A stretch of 5,935 bases of DNA from JALYXS01 sp051003795 (GTDB taxonomy: Bacteria; Acidobacteriota; Terriglobia; Bryobacterales; Bryobacteraceae): assembly GCA_051003795.1 (NCBI GenBank), contig JBPCKZ010000093.1:1-5935 (forward strand), read 5' to 3'. Positions 5,232-5,935 of the stretch are shown one piece after another (positions within the stretch are counted from its first letter, which is position 1; each line of letters starts with the position of its first letter). Under the pieces are notes generated by a model, which searched no databases, was not told where the DNA came from, and worked only from the letters and a program-made list of their open reading frames with translations. The position numbers and the translations under genes were made by a program.

Positions 5232-5825
5232 CTAAAGCTGGCCGGTGAAGGCTTGGTGAAGCAGCGACTTCTTCAAGGCATCGAGCGCGGCGAGCTCTTG
5301 CTGGTAGATGGAGGCGAGGCGCTGCGTTTCTTCGCGGAGAGCGGCAAGCTTCGAAACGATGGTGCGTTGCTTCGCGATCGATTCTGGGAATGATACGACC
5401 ACGTCCCCAATCTTTGTTGGCGACGTGTGGCGCACTTTCACGCCCGAGGCGCTATCGTGAATTTCTTTACGTACGCGCTTCGTGTTGAACACATGGAAGA
5501 AAAACTTGTTGGTCCACGGAACTCCCGGTTTTTGCGTCACTAGCCCAAGTCGTTGGTTGTGCAGGAACCTGTCTGACTCGGGAATTAGGATTGGGCTCCC
5601 AAGAAGCCCCGCGGCCTGCTCCGTCATCGCGATAAGCATGTCGCCTTTCTTTAAGATGTAACCGTTCGGAATTTCACCACAGTAATACTTCTGCTTTTCA
5701 CGTCGGTCGCGATAGCCGCCTGATTCACAGAAGTTGCCCGGCGTTAGCATGACATAATCGCCGTTCTCTGTGAAGAACTCACTCTTGAAGGCGAAGCCAT
5801 GCTTAATATCGTGTCCTTTCGGCAA
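5232..5825 (-). CDS. hsdS: Type I restriction specificity subunit (HsdS), single-TRD, apparently 5'-truncated
   Basis: HsdS carries the target recognition domains (TRDs) that choose the DNA site for the HsdM/HsdR complex. This frame gives 197 residues from a TTG at 5825, about half of a normal ~400-residue subunit. It begins almost inside a TRD (DIKHGFAFKSEFF, residues 6-18). TRD features continue through YVMLTPGNF, GDMLIAMTEQAAGLLG (61-76), RFLHNQRLG, SGVKVRHTSPTKIGDVVV (127-144) and FPESIAKQRTIV. A long coiled-coil helix follows (about 157-190), ending with KSLLHQAFTGQL, the standard HsdS C-terminus. The first TRD, the central spacer and the usual first 10-15 residues of this TRD are missing. 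No ATG is near the start, and the frame stays open upstream without any start codon up to a TGA inside the recombinase tail, so expression from TTG is doubtful. It could be a half-size subunit acting as a dimer, a silent TRD cassette, or a remnant left by a recombination event. Confidence 0.85.
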   Translation of the reverse strand: MPKGHDIKHGFAFKSEFFTENGDYVMLTPGNFCESGGYRDRREKQKYYCGEIPNGYILKKGDMLIAMTEQAAGLLGSPILIPESDRFLHNQRLGLVTQKPGVPWTNKFFFHVFNTKRVRKEIHDSASGVKVRHTSPTKIGDVVVSFPESIAKQRTIVSKLAALREETQRLASIYQQELAALDALKKSLLHQAFTGQL

Positions 5826-5862
5826 GGCTGCGTACGAGCGGGTTAGGAGCTTGAAAGAGTTG

Positions 5863-5935
5863 TTATTTCGTTCTGACCGCCAGGATGCGGCGGACTGAGG
5901 TGCGGCCGATGTTCAGCTTACGGGCAATCGCGGCC
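5863..5935 (-). CDS. C-terminal tail of a serine recombinase (resolvase/invertase family), partial at right edge
   Basis: The minus strand entering from the right edge encodes AAIARKLNIGRTSVRRILAV and RTK, then TAA at 5863-5865. AxIARxLxIGRxSVxRxL is the typical C-terminal helix-turn-helix (HTH_7) of small serine recombinases such as Tn3 resolvase and Hin/Gin invertases, where it binds the recombination half-site. The catalytic domain lies outside the window. The stop is only 37 bases upstream of the TTG of the truncated hsdS on the same strand, so the recombinase or its element may have caused the loss of the hsdS 5' half. A different HTH protein with the same tail cannot be excluded from 23 residues. 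Confidence 0.6.
   Translation of the reverse strand, partial: AAIARKLNIGRTSVRRILAVRTK

Noticed and set aside
5181..5393. Plus-strand open frame (70 residues) over the hsdS 3' end
   Set aside because: It is antisense to the coiled-coil C-terminus of HsdS, where low-complexity helices routinely give open shadow frames.
1..5935. CRISPR array, tRNA, rRNA, complete insertion sequence or retron-like RNA
   Set aside because: I saw no regularly spaced repeats, no tRNA cloverleaf or rRNA-like stretches, no transposase and no reverse transcriptase motif on either strand.

Overview
This 5,935-base window looks like a chromosomal segment of a GC-rich bacterium. My best guess at lineage is Acidobacteriota of the Solibacter/Bryobacter type. 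That rests on codon use and on a small coiled-coil protein and a DUF433-like antitoxin piece resembling ones I associate with that group; no marker gene is present, so it stays an inference.

Left part (1-1846): two divergent, intact-looking metabolic genes. A glucose-1-phosphate cytidylyltransferase (rfbF, minus strand, cut by the left edge about ten residues before its usual end) makes CDP-glucose for cell-surface deoxysugars. A class I SAM-dependent methyltransferase of the acetylserotonin/plant O-methyltransferase fold (plus strand) faces away from it and ends 17 bp from the convergent hsdR stop.

Right part (1864-5935): a damaged type I restriction-modification locus read on the minus strand. 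In transcription order it holds: the last 23 codons of a probable serine recombinase (right edge); a one-TRD HsdS with no convincing start codon; an AbrB/MazE-type antitoxin gene split by a single-base frameshift; a degenerate RHH/ParD-like antitoxin remnant; a small intact coiled-coil gene on the opposite (plus) strand; a truncated DUF433-type antitoxin start; and an EcoEI-type HsdR whose first ~35 codons are in a different frame from the other 722. No hsdM is visible. If present, it would lie right of the recombinase.

The theme of the right half is decay or indel noise at an R-M/toxin-antitoxin island. Three antitoxin-like pieces, none with a visible toxin, sit between hsdS and hsdR. Two of them are preceded by a shared 28-bp leader-like sequence (21/28 identical). 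In hsdR the frameshift removes the catalytic Asp of the nuclease centre from the long surviving frame while leaving the helicase motor intact. One-base indels in hsdR and abrB lie in short G/C runs, so read or assembly error is a serious alternative to genuine pseudogenization. I found no CRISPR array, tRNA, rRNA or complete insertion sequence, and no convincing new biological system.
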